64,000 nt of DNA from Pseudoclavibacter chungangensis. GTDB lineage: Bacteria > Actinomycetota > Actinomycetes > Actinomycetales > Microbacteriaceae. Position numbers and translations under genes: made by a program. Numbering within the stretch: the stretch's first letter is position 1; each line of letters starts with the position of its first letter. Shown here in pieces: positions 9,114-19,098 of the stretch. Location of the stretch: contig NZ_JACCFV010000001.1 of the NCBI RefSeq assembly GCF_013410545.1, positions 558,001-622,000 on the forward strand, written 5' to 3'. The notes beneath the pieces are model-generated. The model searched no databases and was not told the origin of the DNA. It worked only from the letters and a program-made list of their open reading frames with translations.

Positions 9114-10535
9114 GTGAATCAGCGGCTCTACGACTCGAAGACCCGGACGCTCCGCGACTTCGTCCCCCTCCGGGCGGGCGAGGTCTCGATGTACGTCTGT
9201 GGGCCGACGGTGCAGTCGGGGCCCCACATCGGTCATCTCCGCTCGGCCCTCGTGTACGACCAGATGCGGCGCTGGTTCGAGTACGACGGCGCTCGCGTGA
9301 CGCTCGTGCGCAACGTCACCGACATCGACGACAAGACGCTCGCGAACGCGACGCCCGACGAGCCCTGGTGGGCGCTCGCCTACCGGGTGGAGCGCGAGTT
9401 CACGGCCGCGTACGCGCGCATCGGTGTCCGGCCCCCAACCTACGAGCCGCGCGCGACGGCCTCCATCATGGAGATGCAGGCCATCATCGAGCGCCTCGTC
9501 GAGCGAGGGCACGCCTATCCCGCCGACGACGGCTCGGGCGACGTCTACTTCGACACGGCGAGCTGGCCCGCGTACGGCGAGCTCACCCATCAGCGCGCCG
9601 ACGAGATGGAGCCCGCGACCGACTCGGTGTCGCGCGCGAAGCGCGATCCGCGGGACTTCGCCCTCTGGAAGGGGCGCAAGGACGGCGAGCCCGACTCCGC
9701 CGCCTGGCCGTCGCCGTGGGGCGAGGGGCGGCCCGGGTGGCACATCGAGTGCTCGGCCATGTCCACCAAGTACCTCGGCCCCGCCTTCGACATCCACGGG
9801 GGAGGGCTCGATCTGCGCTTCCCCCACCACGAGAACGAGCTCGCCCAGTCGACGGCGGCCGGTGACCCGTTCGCGAGCTACTGGCTGCACAACGGCCTCA
9901 TCCACTTCTCCGGCCAGAAGATGTCGAAGTCGATCGGCAACATCGTCTCGGTGGACGAGCTCTTCGCCGCCGCGCGACCCGTCGTCGTGCGCTACGTGCT
10001 CGGTGCTGCGCACTACCGTTCGACCATCGACTTCTCGCCGACGACGCTCGAGGAGGCGGACGCCGCGTTCGCACGCATCGAGGCGTTCGTCGCCCGTTCG
10101 GCGAGCGCCGTGGAGCGTGTCGACGCCCCGGCTGCAGACAGCGCACGCGTCCCCGACGCGTTCGCCGAGGCGATGCGTGACGATTTCGCGATGCCGCAGG
10201 CTCTCGCCGTGCTGCACGGCGAGGTCACGCTCGGGAACCAGGCCCTCGACGCGAACGACGACGCGGGTGCCGTTCGCGCTCGCTCGGCGGTGCTCGCGAT
10301 GCTCGGCGTGCTCGGTCTCGATCCCGGCGCCCCCGAGTGGTCGGCGGACGACGACCACGCGTCGGCGGCTCGCGACCGGGCGCTCGACGCGCTCGTGGGC
10401 GGGCTCGTGGCGCGGCGGGCCGAGGCGCGCGCGACGAGAGACTTCGCCGAGGCAGACCGGCTCCGCGACCTCCTCGCGGACGCGGGCGTGCAGATCGCGG
10501 ACACCCCGCACGGCACCGATTGGAACGTGGAGTAG
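9114..10535 (+). CDS. cysS: Cysteinyl-tRNA synthetase
   Basis: Class I aminoacyl-tRNA synthetase (473 aa) that charges tRNA-Cys. It shows MYVCGPTVQ (first zinc cysteine), the HIGH-type motif GPHIGHLRS, GWHIECSAM with further zinc ligands, FPHHENELAQS, and the KMSKS loop QKMSKSIGN. The C-terminal DALR-like helical domain reaches to the end, which separates it from the related mycothiol ligase MshC. The GTG start is inferred from homologue length; it sits 6 nt after a TATGCT box, so translation is probably leaderless. It is followed by rlmB after 3 nt, an actinobacterial arrangement. Confidence 0.95.
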   Translation: MNQRLYDSKTRTLRDFVPLRAGEVSMYVCGPTVQSGPHIGHLRSALVYDQMRRWFEYDGARVTLVRNVTDIDDKTLANATPDEPWWALAYRVEREFTAAYARIGVRPPTYEPRATASIMEMQAIIERLVERGHAYPADDGSGDVYFDTASWPAYGELTHQRADEMEPATDSVSRAKRDPRDFALWKGRKDGEPDSAAWPSPWGEGRPGWHIECSAMSTKYLGPAFDIHGGGLDLRFPHHENELAQSTAAGDPFASYWLHNGLIHFSGQKMSKSIGNIVSVDELFAAARPVVVRYVLGAAHYRSTIDFSPTTLEEADAAFARIEAFVARSASAVERVDAPAADSARVPDAFAEAMRDDFAMPQALAVLHGEVTLGNQALDANDDAGAVRARSAVLAMLGVLGLDPGAPEWSADDDHASAARDRALDALVGGLVARRAEARATRDFAEADRLRDLLADAGVQIADTPHGTDWNVE

Positions 10536-10538
10536 AAC

Positions 10539-11537
10539 ATGGGCGGACCAGGCAAGACCGGACGGCCGAAGGGCAAGAAGGGTCCACAGAAGGGGACGGG
10601 CGGCAACGGGCGGAAGGCGCTCGAGGGCAAGGGCCCGACTCCGCGCGCGGAGGACCGGGCGTGGCACCCGGCAGGCAAGCGCAAGGCGGCCCGCGAGCGG
10701 TTCGTCGCGGCGGGTGGGCGGACGGGCGGCTCGTCGGAGCGACGCGAGGGCGGCGCGCCGCGCCGTCGTCCTGCAGACGACACCGAGATGGTCACGGGAC
10801 GCAATTCGGTGCTCGAGGCGCTGCGGACCGGCGTCCCCGCGTCGGCACTGTACGTCGCGGCCCGGACGGACATGGACGAGCGGCTCAAGGAGATCGTGCA
10901 GACCGCCGCGAAGCGCGAGATCCCCATGCTCGAGGTCATGCGCCCCGAACTCGATCGGATGGCCGGACGTGACGCCGTGCACCAGGGTGTCCTCATCAAG
11001 GTGCCGCCGTACCAGTACGCGGACCCGCTGACGCTGCTCGACACGACCCTGCAGCGGCGTCGCACGCCGCTGTTCGTCGCGCTCGACGGCATCACGGACC
11101 CGCGGAACCTCGGCGCCATCATCCGATCCGTCGCGGCCTTCGGCGGTCACGGCGTGATCGTGCCGCAGCGGCGCTCGGTCGGGCTCACCGCGTCGGCGTG
11201 GAAGACGTCCGCCGGTGCGGCGTCGAGGCTGCCGGTGGCGATGGCCGCGAACCTCACGGCCACCATCAAGGCGTTCAAGAAGGCCGGTGTGTTCATCATC
11301 GGTCTCGACGGGGACGGCTCGGTCGACCTGCCCGGTCTCGAACTCGCGACCTCCCCGCTGCTCGTCGTCGTCGGCAGCGAGGGCAAGGGGCTGTCGCGTC
11401 TCGTCACCGAGGAGTGCGACGAGATCGTGTCGATCCCGATCGACGCCGCGACGGAGTCGCTCAATGCGGGTATCGCGACGAGCATCACGCTCTACGAGGT
11501 GGCGAAGCTCCGGGCGGCCGCGGCCGGCCGAGCCTGA
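10539..11537 (+). CDS. rlmB: 23S rRNA 2'-O-ribose methyltransferase (RlmB/TrmH family)
   Basis: SPOUT-fold RNA methyltransferase (332 aa). The first 80 residues are a basic, low-complexity extension (GGPGKTGRPKGKKGPQKG...) common in actinobacterial members. A SpoU substrate-binding domain follows (TGRNSVLEALRTGVPA), then the knotted catalytic domain with ITDPRNLGAIIRSV, VVGSEGKGLSRLV and the motif-3 sequence SIPIDAATESLNAG. Position directly after cysS supports the guanosine-2251 methylase assignment, although other SpoU specificities cannot be excluded. The stop codon lies within a 17-bp tandem repeat. Confidence 0.9.
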   Translation: MGGPGKTGRPKGKKGPQKGTGGNGRKALEGKGPTPRAEDRAWHPAGKRKAARERFVAAGGRTGGSSERREGGAPRRRPADDTEMVTGRNSVLEALRTGVPASALYVAARTDMDERLKEIVQTAAKREIPMLEVMRPELDRMAGRDAVHQGVLIKVPPYQYADPLTLLDTTLQRRRTPLFVALDGITDPRNLGAIIRSVAAFGGHGVIVPQRRSVGLTASAWKTSAGAASRLPVAMAANLTATIKAFKKAGVFIIGLDGDGSVDLPGLELATSPLLVVVGSEGKGLSRLVTEECDEIVSIPIDAATESLNAGIATSITLYEVAKLRAAAAGRA

Positions 11538-11554
11538 CGGCCGGCCGAGCCTGA
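11521..11554. repeat. 17-bp tandem duplication over the rlmB stop
   Basis: The unit CGGCCGGCCGAGCCTGA occurs twice without a gap. The first copy encodes the last codons and TGA of rlmB and the second lies outside the gene. A GGCCGACC/GGTCGGCC hairpin follows and may end the transcript. Confidence 0.7.
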
Positions 11555-11608
11555 TGGCCGACCGGGCCGGATGGTCGGCCGGGCCCGCGGTCACCGGACC
11601 GGCCTGCG

Positions 11609-12709
11609 TCACCGGTCGCCGAGTCGCACCCCGGTGTCGGCGTGGAACCAGTGGAGTCGCTCGGCGTCCGGCCGGACCCGGACGCGATCGCCGGTCAGTG
11701 GATGTGCGCGACCGTCCACGCGGACGACGACGGGCACCGGGGTGTCGTCGATCGCGAGCCCGCTCGCTTCGCCGTGCAACGAGCCGTCCGAACCGTACTC
11801 CTCGACGAGGGACACGACGACGTCCGCGCCCTCCTCGTCCTCGCCGACGAGTCGCAGGTCCTCCTGTCGGGCGCCGACGAGGACGTCGGCCGCGCCGTCG
11901 AGTCCCGCGACGACCGCCCGGGGCACCTCGATGCGACGCGAGCCGAACGCGATGGCGTCGTCCTCGACACGCGACGTCCACGTGGACATCGCGGGCGAGC
12001 CCATGAATCGTGCCACGAACGCGTTCGCGGGTCGGTCGTAGAGTTCGATCGGTGTTCCGAGCTGCTGCAGCACACCCTGGTCGAGGACGGCGATGCGGTC
12101 GCCCATCGTCATGGCCTCGGTCTGATCGTGGGTCACGTACACCGTCGTCACATCGAGCCGTCGCTGCAACTCGGCGATCTGTGCGCGGGTCTGCACCCGA
12201 AGCTTCGCGTCGAGGTTGGAGAGCGGTTCGTCCATGAGGAACACCTGGGGCTCCCGGACGATCGCCCGCCCCATCGCGACACGCTGGCGCTGTCCGCCGG
12301 ACAGTTCGGAGGGCCGGCGGCCCAGCAGCGGCTCCAGGTCGAGCATCGCGGCCGCCTGGAGCACCCGCCGCTTCCGTTCGGGCTTCGGGACGCCGCGGAC
12401 CCGCAGGCCGAACGACATGTTCCGTGCGACGGTCCAGTGCGGGTAGAGGGCGTAGTTCTGGAACACCATCGCGATGTCCCGGTCCTTGGCGGGTATCCCG
12501 TCGACCACGCGATCGCCGATGCGGATCGTGCCCTCGTCCACGGGGTCGAGTCCCGCGAGCATGCGCAGTGTCGTCGTCTTGCCGCAGCCCGACGGGCCCA
12601 CGAGCACGAGGAACTCCCCGTCGCCGATGTCGAGGTCGAGATGATCGACAGCGGGGCGGGACGTGGGGGAGAACCGGCGTGTCACGCCCTCGAAGGTCAC
12701 TGCGGCCAT
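11609..12709 (-). CDS. ABC transporter ATP-binding protein, MalK/UgpC/MsiK type
   Basis: Carbohydrate-uptake ATPase of 366 aa. Walker A GPSGCGKTT, Q loop MVFQNYALYPH, signature LSGGQRQRVAMGRA, Walker B VFLMDEPLSNLDA and switch histidine VTHDQTEA are intact. The C-terminal TOBE/MalK regulatory domain (about residues 240-366) is present. No permease or binding-protein gene is adjacent, as for MsiK-type ATPases that serve several sugar transporters; that role is inferred from isolation alone. The ATG (MAAVTFEGV) lies 8 nt after a TACACT box, and the longer upstream frame lacks homology. Confidence 0.9.
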   Translation of the reverse strand: MAAVTFEGVTRRFSPTSRPAVDHLDLDIGDGEFLVLVGPSGCGKTTTLRMLAGLDPVDEGTIRIGDRVVDGIPAKDRDIAMVFQNYALYPHWTVARNMSFGLRVRGVPKPERKRRVLQAAAMLDLEPLLGRRPSELSGGQRQRVAMGRAIVREPQVFLMDEPLSNLDAKLRVQTRAQIAELQRRLDVTTVYVTHDQTEAMTMGDRIAVLDQGVLQQLGTPIELYDRPANAFVARFMGSPAMSTWTSRVEDDAIAFGSRRIEVPRAVVAGLDGAADVLVGARQEDLRLVGEDEEGADVVVSLVEEYGSDGSLHGEASGLAIDDTPVPVVVRVDGRAHPLTGDRVRVRPDAERLHWFHADTGVRLGDR

Positions 12710-12885
12710 GGAGGCCAAGTGTAGGCGCTGCCCGTCGCAGGACCCGTTCTGCGACGTCGACGGACGGATCCCCGGATCGTCGATCGAGGTCTCGAGGTCA
12801 TCACGATGCACGCCGCTGGCGGGCGGTCTCAGGCTGGGCGGGCTACGCTCGCACGCGCCGCGGCAATGCCCGCGGTCCGTTCCAC

Positions 12886-13671
12886 ATGAAGCTCCCTGAA
12901 CCTCTCTTGCCTCGACTCGCCCCCTCCCACGAAGGGACCGGCCGCGAGCGCACCGGCGTGGGCGCCGCCGTCCGGACGCGCATCGTCGTCCTGCTCATCG
13001 TCCTGCTCGTCGTCGTGACCGGTGGCATCGCGATCGGCGTCGTCGCGTCGGGAGCCGGGAGCGCGGCGTCGGTTCCCGCGGGGGTGGACGGTGAGGGCGG
13101 GATCCCGGTGGCATCCGGGCGCGGGGAGACCACCGCGGTGACGACGACGCCGATGGCGCTCACGATCTACACCGACTACTCGAGCAACGATGCCGCCACG
13201 TTCCTCACGGTCAACGACCTGTTCATGCGTGGACTGCTCGACGCGGGCACCGCGACGATCGCGATCCATCCGGTCGCGCTCCCGGAACTCAGCGGTGGTG
13301 ACGGCGAGTACGCGCTGCGCGCGGCGAACGCGGCGGCCTGCGTCGCGGAGTACGCGAGCGACTCGTTCTGGGAGTTCCACGTCGCGCTGTTCGCGAACCA
13401 GCCGACCGGGCCGGTGAGCTCCGCGAGCGATGACGATCTCGTCGAGCTGGCCGCCGGGTCCGGCGTCGGCCGCATGGGTGAGGTCGGTGCGTGCATCCGG
13501 GAGGGAACGTTCGCTCCGTGGGTGCAGGATCGCTCGGCCGATGCGGCCGTCGCCGGTGGCGTCGTCGACCGGATTCCCGTCGTCGTCGCCGACGGGCGCG
13601 TCTACGAGGGATCCATCTCGTCGAACACCGAGTTCCGCGCATTCCACGCCTCGGTCTCGACGGTGAGCTGA
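12886..13671 (+). CDS. DsbA-like (thioredoxin_4) membrane-anchored protein lacking the CxxC
   Basis: A 261-aa protein with a cytoplasmic basic head, one membrane helix (about residues 31-52) and an extracellular DsbA/thioredoxin_4-like domain. In this family the active site reads D-F-x-C-P-x-C-x-x-F. Here the aligned stretch is D97-Y-S-S100-N-D-A103-A-T-F106, so both catalytic cysteines are replaced. Two other cysteines remain (AACVAEY, GACIREG). The rest of the fold follows the family, including DSFWEFHVALF and the cis-Pro region RIPVVVADG. It may be a non-redox chaperone or binding protein. The ATG was chosen at MKLPEPLLP; no ribosome-binding site is obvious. Confidence 0.75.
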   Translation: MKLPEPLLPRLAPSHEGTGRERTGVGAAVRTRIVVLLIVLLVVVTGGIAIGVVASGAGSAASVPAGVDGEGGIPVASGRGETTAVTTTPMALTIYTDYSSNDAATFLTVNDLFMRGLLDAGTATIAIHPVALPELSGGDGEYALRAANAAACVAEYASDSFWEFHVALFANQPTGPVSSASDDDLVELAAGSGVGRMGEVGACIREGTFAPWVQDRSADAAVAGGVVDRIPVVVADGRVYEGSISSNTEFRAFHASVSTVS

Positions 13672-13725
13672 TCAGGCGGGGCACGCGCGGGAGGGGCGTG
13701 GGCAGCGCGGCCGAGGCAGGAGCAC

Positions 13726-13731
13726 TAAGAT
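13726..13731 (+). promoter_or_regulatory. Putative -10 box of the tRNA-Thr gene
   Basis: TAAGAT lies 27 nt upstream of the mature tRNA 5' end. The -35 region is not recognisable. Confidence 0.4.
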
Positions 13732-13758
13732 CGGTGCGGTCGGGGGATTCCCCGGCGT

Positions 13759-13831
13759 GCCGGCTTAGCTCAGTTGGTAGAGCACCGCTCTTGTAAAGCG
13801 GATGTCGCGGGTTCGAACCCCGCAGCCGGCT
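13759..13831 (+). tRNA. tRNA-Thr (anticodon TGT)
   Basis: A 73-nt cloverleaf: acceptor GCCGGCT pairs with AGCCGGC, D arm GCTC/GAGC, anticodon stem CCGCT/AGCGG with loop CTTGTAA (anticodon TGT), and T arm GCGGG-TTCGAAC-CCCGC. The discriminator base is T, and the 3' CCA is not encoded. Confidence 0.97.
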
Positions 13832-14021
13832 CATTGACCGTATCCGCTCGCTCGGAACGATGCGGAAGCGAATCCGTGGGTGGTGGCCCTGACGCGGCAC
13901 CTACCCGCGGGTCGACCCCGAGCCGTCGTGCCGGGAGACCCGGAGGTGGTCAGAGGCCGATGTCGACCGGGCGCACGCCAGGAGGGTGCCGACCCGGCGA
14001 AGCCGCTGGCAGGATGGTGGC

Positions 14022-14258
14022 ATGTTCGCGAATCTCTCCGGCTGGCACATCGTCATCATCGCGGCAATCCTGTTGGCTTTCCTCGTCGCCGCGATCGTGG
14101 TGGTGGTCGTCGTCCTGGTGGCGCGAAGTCGCACGACCGGGAACGCGGTCGTCGACCCTGCCACTCAGCTCGAACGACTCACGGAGTTGCGTGACTCTGG
14201 GGTGCTGACCTCGGAGGAGTACGAGCGGAAACGGGCCGCACTCGTCAAGAGGCTCTGA
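14022..14258 (+). CDS. Small membrane protein with SHOCT domain
   Basis: A 78-aa protein with one long hydrophobic helix (about residues 8-36, rich in Ala, Ile and Val) and a C-terminal SHOCT motif (about 48-78: LERLTELRDSGVLTSEEYER followed by KRAALVKRL). SHOCT domains are short helical oligomerisation modules often attached to membrane helices; no reaction is known. The ATG stands 6 nt after a weak CAGGAT box and lacks a ribosome-binding site. It lies alone between tRNA-Thr and msrB. Confidence 0.75.
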   Translation: MFANLSGWHIVIIAAILLAFLVAAIVVVVVVLVARSRTTGNAVVDPATQLERLTELRDSGVLTSEEYERKRAALVKRL

Positions 14259-14547
14259 TCTCCAGCGCGTCCGTGGAGCGCGGGGTGGCGGCCCGGCGCG
14301 CTGATCATCGTGGGGTGGACGGTGACGCGGCGTTCGCGACATGAGCCGCTTGCGCCGGTCCGAGCGACTGAGTCGCTCCGATGTCCATGGGCACGAGCAA
14401 GCGGACAGGTTCTCGATTCGGCAGGGCACACGTCGTCGTCGGTCGAGCTGCCGCCGCGTGGTCATCGGGGCGACGCCGCAGAGGACGCCAGAAACTGCCG
14501 TTTTCACGCGCGATCCGTGGTCTGCGGCGGTACGACCGCCGCACCGG
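14259..14547. other. Intergenic stretch, nothing identified
   Basis: The 289 bp between the converging SHOCT and msrB genes hold no frame with a credible start and no long inverted repeat that I could see. Confidence 0.5.
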
Positions 14548-14952
14548 TCAGTCGCCGGGCTCGAACCCGAGCGAGAGCGAGTTCATGCAGTACCGGTCAC
14601 CCGTCGGCGTCCCGAACCCGTCCGGGAACACGTGACCGAGGTGTGAGCCGCACCTCGCGCAACGGACCTCGGTGCGCACCATGCCGAGCGAGCGGTCCTC
14701 GAGCAACTGCACGGCCTCGGGGCGCACGGCCTCGTAGAAGCTCGGCCAGCCGCAGCCGGAGTCGAACTTCGTTCCGCTCCGGAACAGCTCCGCGCCGCAG
14801 GCCCGGCACGTGTACAGGCCGGCCCGCTCCTCGTCGAGCAGTTCGCCCGTGAAGGCGCGCTCCGTACCCGCTTCGCGCAGCACGTGATACTCCTCGGGGC
14901 TCAGGGCCTCGCGCCACTCGTGTTCCGGACGCTGCACGTCGTACTCGCTCAT
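14548..14952 (-). CDS. msrB: Peptide methionine-R-sulfoxide reductase
   Basis: Repairs methionine-R-sulfoxide in oxidised proteins, using thioredoxin as reductant. The 134-aa protein has both zinc-binding CxxC pairs ([10 protein letters not shown] and [14 protein letters not shown]), the substrate-site segment [12 protein letters not shown], and the catalytic cysteine in RYCMNSLSL. Length is that of a stand-alone MsrB. The start [13 protein letters not shown] was chosen as the first Met before the conserved domain; no strong ribosome-binding site is visible. Confidence 0.95.
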   Translation of the reverse strand: MSEYDVQRPEHEWREALSPEEYHVLREAGTERAFTGELLDEERAGLYTCRACGAELFRSGTKFDSGCGWPSFYEAVRPEAVQLLEDRSLGMVRTEVRCARCGSHLGHVFPDGFGTPTGDRYCMNSLSLGFEPGD

Positions 14953-15057
14953 GGATGCCTCGACTTCCCGGCGGGGAGGATCGCCGTTCGGCGATTCTAC
15001 GCGCGCCGTCCCGAGTGGACGCTCACCGCGCAATACACTGTCGCCACCGGAGGTGTC

Positions 15058-15384
15058 ATGGCGGAGTCGAGCGAACGCGATGCGGCCGTCGTCGGCGCGC
15101 ACCGCGATCTGACGCCCCTCGAGGTCGACGTCCTCCGGTTCGAGGAGGAGAATCCGCGACACACCTCGCTCAAAGAGGAGCGCATCCGCCGTCGCTTCGA
15201 CCGCTCCGCCGCCCAGTACTACCAAATCCTCGGTACGCTCATCGAGGACCCGGACGCGCTCGCGTACGATCCGGTGCTGATCGCCCGACTCCGTCGGCTC
15301 CGTGACTCGCGGTCCGAACGACGTGAGGAACGGCGTCGACAGCGGTTCGACAGTGCCGCTCCCCGATTCGACAAGGCCCGGTAG
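15058..15384 (+). CDS. DUF3263 family protein
   Basis: A 108-aa basic protein of the actinobacterial DUF3263 family. The core [20 protein letters not shown] is followed by [21 protein letters not shown], which reads as a helix-turn-helix; DNA binding is therefore plausible but unproven. The C-terminus is Arg/Glu-rich and probably helical. The start follows a GGAGG site. Six nt separate it from the LytR_C gene, and the pair is expected to be cotranscribed, an arrangement I recognise from related genomes. A TACACT box lies about 20 nt upstream of the ATG. Confidence 0.85.
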   Translation: MAESSERDAAVVGAHRDLTPLEVDVLRFEEENPRHTSLKEERIRRRFDRSAAQYYQILGTLIEDPDALAYDPVLIARLRRLRDSRSERREERRRQRFDSAAPRFDKAR

Positions 15385-15390
15385 ACCAAC

Positions 15391-15945
15391 GTGAAGTACC
15401 CGAAGGATCGTTTCGACGACATCCCGCCGTCCATCGACCGGCGCGGCGCCCACCGTGCCCCGCGAACGCGTGCCGCGAAGATCGCCGCGTGGCTCTGGGG
15501 CCTCGCCGCGGTCGTCGTCCTCGTCGGCGTCGCCGTCGTCGGCATGTTCGTGATCGATGGTGTCGTGTCGGCGGGACAGAACGCCGCCGAGCCGACCGCG
15601 ACGGAGACGACGGCCGCGCCCGCCGAGGGCGCACCCCAGGAGGCGGCGCCCGCCGAGCCCGCTCGGGACCCTGCGGTGCCCGTCACGGTGCTGAACGGGA
15701 CGGCGCAGGCCGGTGTCGCGGGCTCGACGAGCGAGAAACTCTCCGGGCTCGGGTGGAACGTCGTCACGACCGGCGACGCCGACAACGACGAGCACACGGC
15801 GAGTGTCGTCTACTACGGCGACGCGGCCGACGAGGGCGCGGCGCTGGCACTCGTGCAGGATCTCGGTGGCGGCACGGCCACACTCGACCCCGCCCAGGCG
15901 AGCGCGGGAACGATCACCGTCGTCATCGGCACCGACCTGGCCTGA
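15391..15945 (+). CDS. LytR_C domain membrane protein
   Basis: A 184-aa single-pass protein: basic cytoplasmic head (1-33), membrane helix (about 34-58), a low-complexity Ala/Pro/Glu/Thr linker (63-92) and an extracellular LytR_C domain (about 95-184) starting [16 protein letters not shown], the usual opening of the domain. LytR_C often accompanies LytR-CpsA-Psr wall-polymer ligases, but here it stands alone, so a role at the cell wall is inferred only. It uses a GTG start 6 nt after the DUF3263 gene. Confidence 0.82.
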   Translation: MKYPKDRFDDIPPSIDRRGAHRAPRTRAAKIAAWLWGLAAVVVLVGVAVVGMFVIDGVVSAGQNAAEPTATETTAAPAEGAPQEAAPAEPARDPAVPVTVLNGTAQAGVAGSTSEKLSGLGWNVVTTGDADNDEHTASVVYYGDAADEGAALALVQDLGGGTATLDPAQASAGTITVVIGTDLA

Positions 15946-16361
15946 TCCCCGGCGTCCGCACGGGCGCACGGTGACCCCGTCGGCGTCCCCGGGCGCCGGG
16001 TCGACGGACGTGCGGTCGAGTGGCGCGGTGGCCGTGCCGTGTGGTCCTGCGTCCCGCAGGGGCCTCGGTCGACGCGGCACTCGATCGACGAGGCCACGGG
16101 CATGGGGTCGGCCGTCCGCGCGTGCGTCGGATTCCCGGCCGTGCGATTCCCGTGCTCGTGGGGAGGGGCCGTCGTCGTCTCCGCGGTGTCGGCGACGATT
16201 TGTGGACGCGGTCGAACTGTTCCAGTCGAGCCCCATGAGGGCGCTGATTGCTGAACGAGACGTTTCGTCGGACCGGGTCCGGGGTGCCCGGAGTTTCCGG
16301 GGCACCGCGCCCCATCAGTCACACTGGTTACTTCAGTCTCATCTGCATCATTCATGCGTTT
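15946..16361. other. Long intergenic region before the cold-shock gene
   Basis: About 415 bp without a gene I can support. Open frames on both strands are compositional shadows without ribosome-binding sites or family motifs. The right end becomes less GC-rich and leads into the csp promoter. Confidence 0.5.
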
Positions 16362-16367
16362 TAGACT
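16362..16367 (+). promoter_or_regulatory. Cold-shock gene promoter and ~100-nt leader
   Basis: TAGACT in an AT-rich patch (TGCGTTTTAGACTCG) is a good -10 box. It predicts a 5' untranslated leader of roughly 97 nt, in line with the long leaders of other cold-shock mRNAs. Confidence 0.5.
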
Positions 16368-16470
16368 CGACCCGCTCCGAGGTGGGCGCGGCACCTGGTG
16401 CAGTTTGCTCGGCGGGGGTCCCCGGCGCGTTGTGTCCGGGGGAGGAACACAGCAGTTATTGGGAGTGACA

Positions 16471-16686
16471 ATGGCGAACGGGACCGTCAAGTGGTTCAAC
16501 GCTGAAAAGGGCTACGGCTTCATCACCGTCGACGGCGATGAAGGTGGCGCGCAGCAGGACGTCTTCGTCCACTACAAGGCCATCGAGATGCAGGGTTACC
16601 GTGTGCTCGAAGAGGGCCAGAAGGTCGAGTTCGAGATCGGTGCCGGTGCCAAGGGGCCGCAGGCCGAGGCGGTTCACCCACTCTGA
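16471..16686 (+). CDS. Cold-shock protein, CspA family
   Basis: Single-stranded nucleic-acid chaperone (71 aa). It has the OB-fold RNP1 motif EKGYGFITV and RNP2-like DVFVHYKAI, following [14 protein letters not shown]. The start is preceded by GGGAG at good spacing. The gene has its own promoter, a long leader and a hairpin terminator (16703-16730), so it is monocistronic. Confidence 0.95.
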   Translation: MANGTVKWFNAEKGYGFITVDGDEGGAQQDVFVHYKAIEMQGYRVLEEGQKVEFEIGAGAKGPQAEAVHPL

Positions 16687-18516
<1,830 letters not shown>

Positions 18517-18544
18517 TCCGCACAGCACCCTCCGCGAAAACGAG

Positions 18545-18569
18545 CGGGCGGCCCCATCGGGGCCGCCCG
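18545..18569 (+). terminator. groEL terminator
   Basis: An 11-bp perfect stem starting CGGGCGGCCCC with loop ATC lies 28 nt after the stop. Confidence 0.75.
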
Positions 18570-18761
18570 TTCCGCGTTCCGGCACAGGATGTCCGATGGT
18601 CGGTGGATCAGCCGGCGGCCGCCGATCCTCTGCGAACCCGCGACCCGCCGAATCCGCTACCCCACGAACCCGCGGACTCGCTGCCTCGCCGTGCCATTGC
18701 AACCGGGCCATTGCACCGTGCCCCGCGCCCGTCCATCGGCCGCGGGTGAGGCGCGCCGGAC

Positions 18762-19052
18762 TCAGGCGCCGAACATCCGCCGCACGTCGTTCTCGGCGCC
18801 GTCGTAGCTCGTTCCCGCCGCACCCAGCGCCGTGGTGATGAGGCCGATCTGCTCCTCCACCGTGAGCTGTGTGCCGCGCCACTGCTGGACGACCGCCTGG
18901 AACGAGGTCGACGCGTCGCCCGACCAGCAGTCCTGCAGCGCGACGAGTCCCGCCGTCAGCGCGGCCGCCTCGGCGCGGACGCGCTCGACGGCCCCCTGCG
19001 TCTGGACGACCGCCGCGAGCAGACGCTCGCTGTCCACCTGATATGCGACCAT
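18762..19052 (-). CDS. WXG100 (ESAT-6-like) family protein
   Basis: A 96-aa helical-hairpin protein of the type exported by type VII (ESX) systems. The central turn is WSG (CWSGDASTSFQAVVQQW), flanked by two long helices, and the size is typical. The export signal YxxxD/E expected after the second helix is present as YDGAE. The start is preceded by GGAGGAG. No ESX ATPase or partner gene is adjacent, so it is an orphan here, downstream of the kinase gene and possibly in the same transcript (46 nt gap). Confidence 0.88.
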   Translation of the reverse strand: MVAYQVDSERLLAAVVQTQGAVERVRAEAAALTAGLVALQDCWSGDASTSFQAVVQQWRGTQLTVEEQIGLITTALGAAGTSYDGAENDVRRMFGA

Positions 19053-19098
19053 GTGGGCCTCCTCCGTTCGATGCGGTTGTCCACCGCATGCGTGGAGG

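Noticed and set aside
8580..11981. A 1133-codon open frame antisense to carD, cysS and rlmB
   Set aside because: It is a composition artefact of high-GC third positions: Arg/Gly-rich, no family motifs, and it covers three well-identified genes.
14548..16305. Long minus-strand frame upstream of msrB
   Set aside because: Only the last 134 codons match MsrB. The rest is antisense to the DUF3263 and LytR_C genes and has no recognisable domain.
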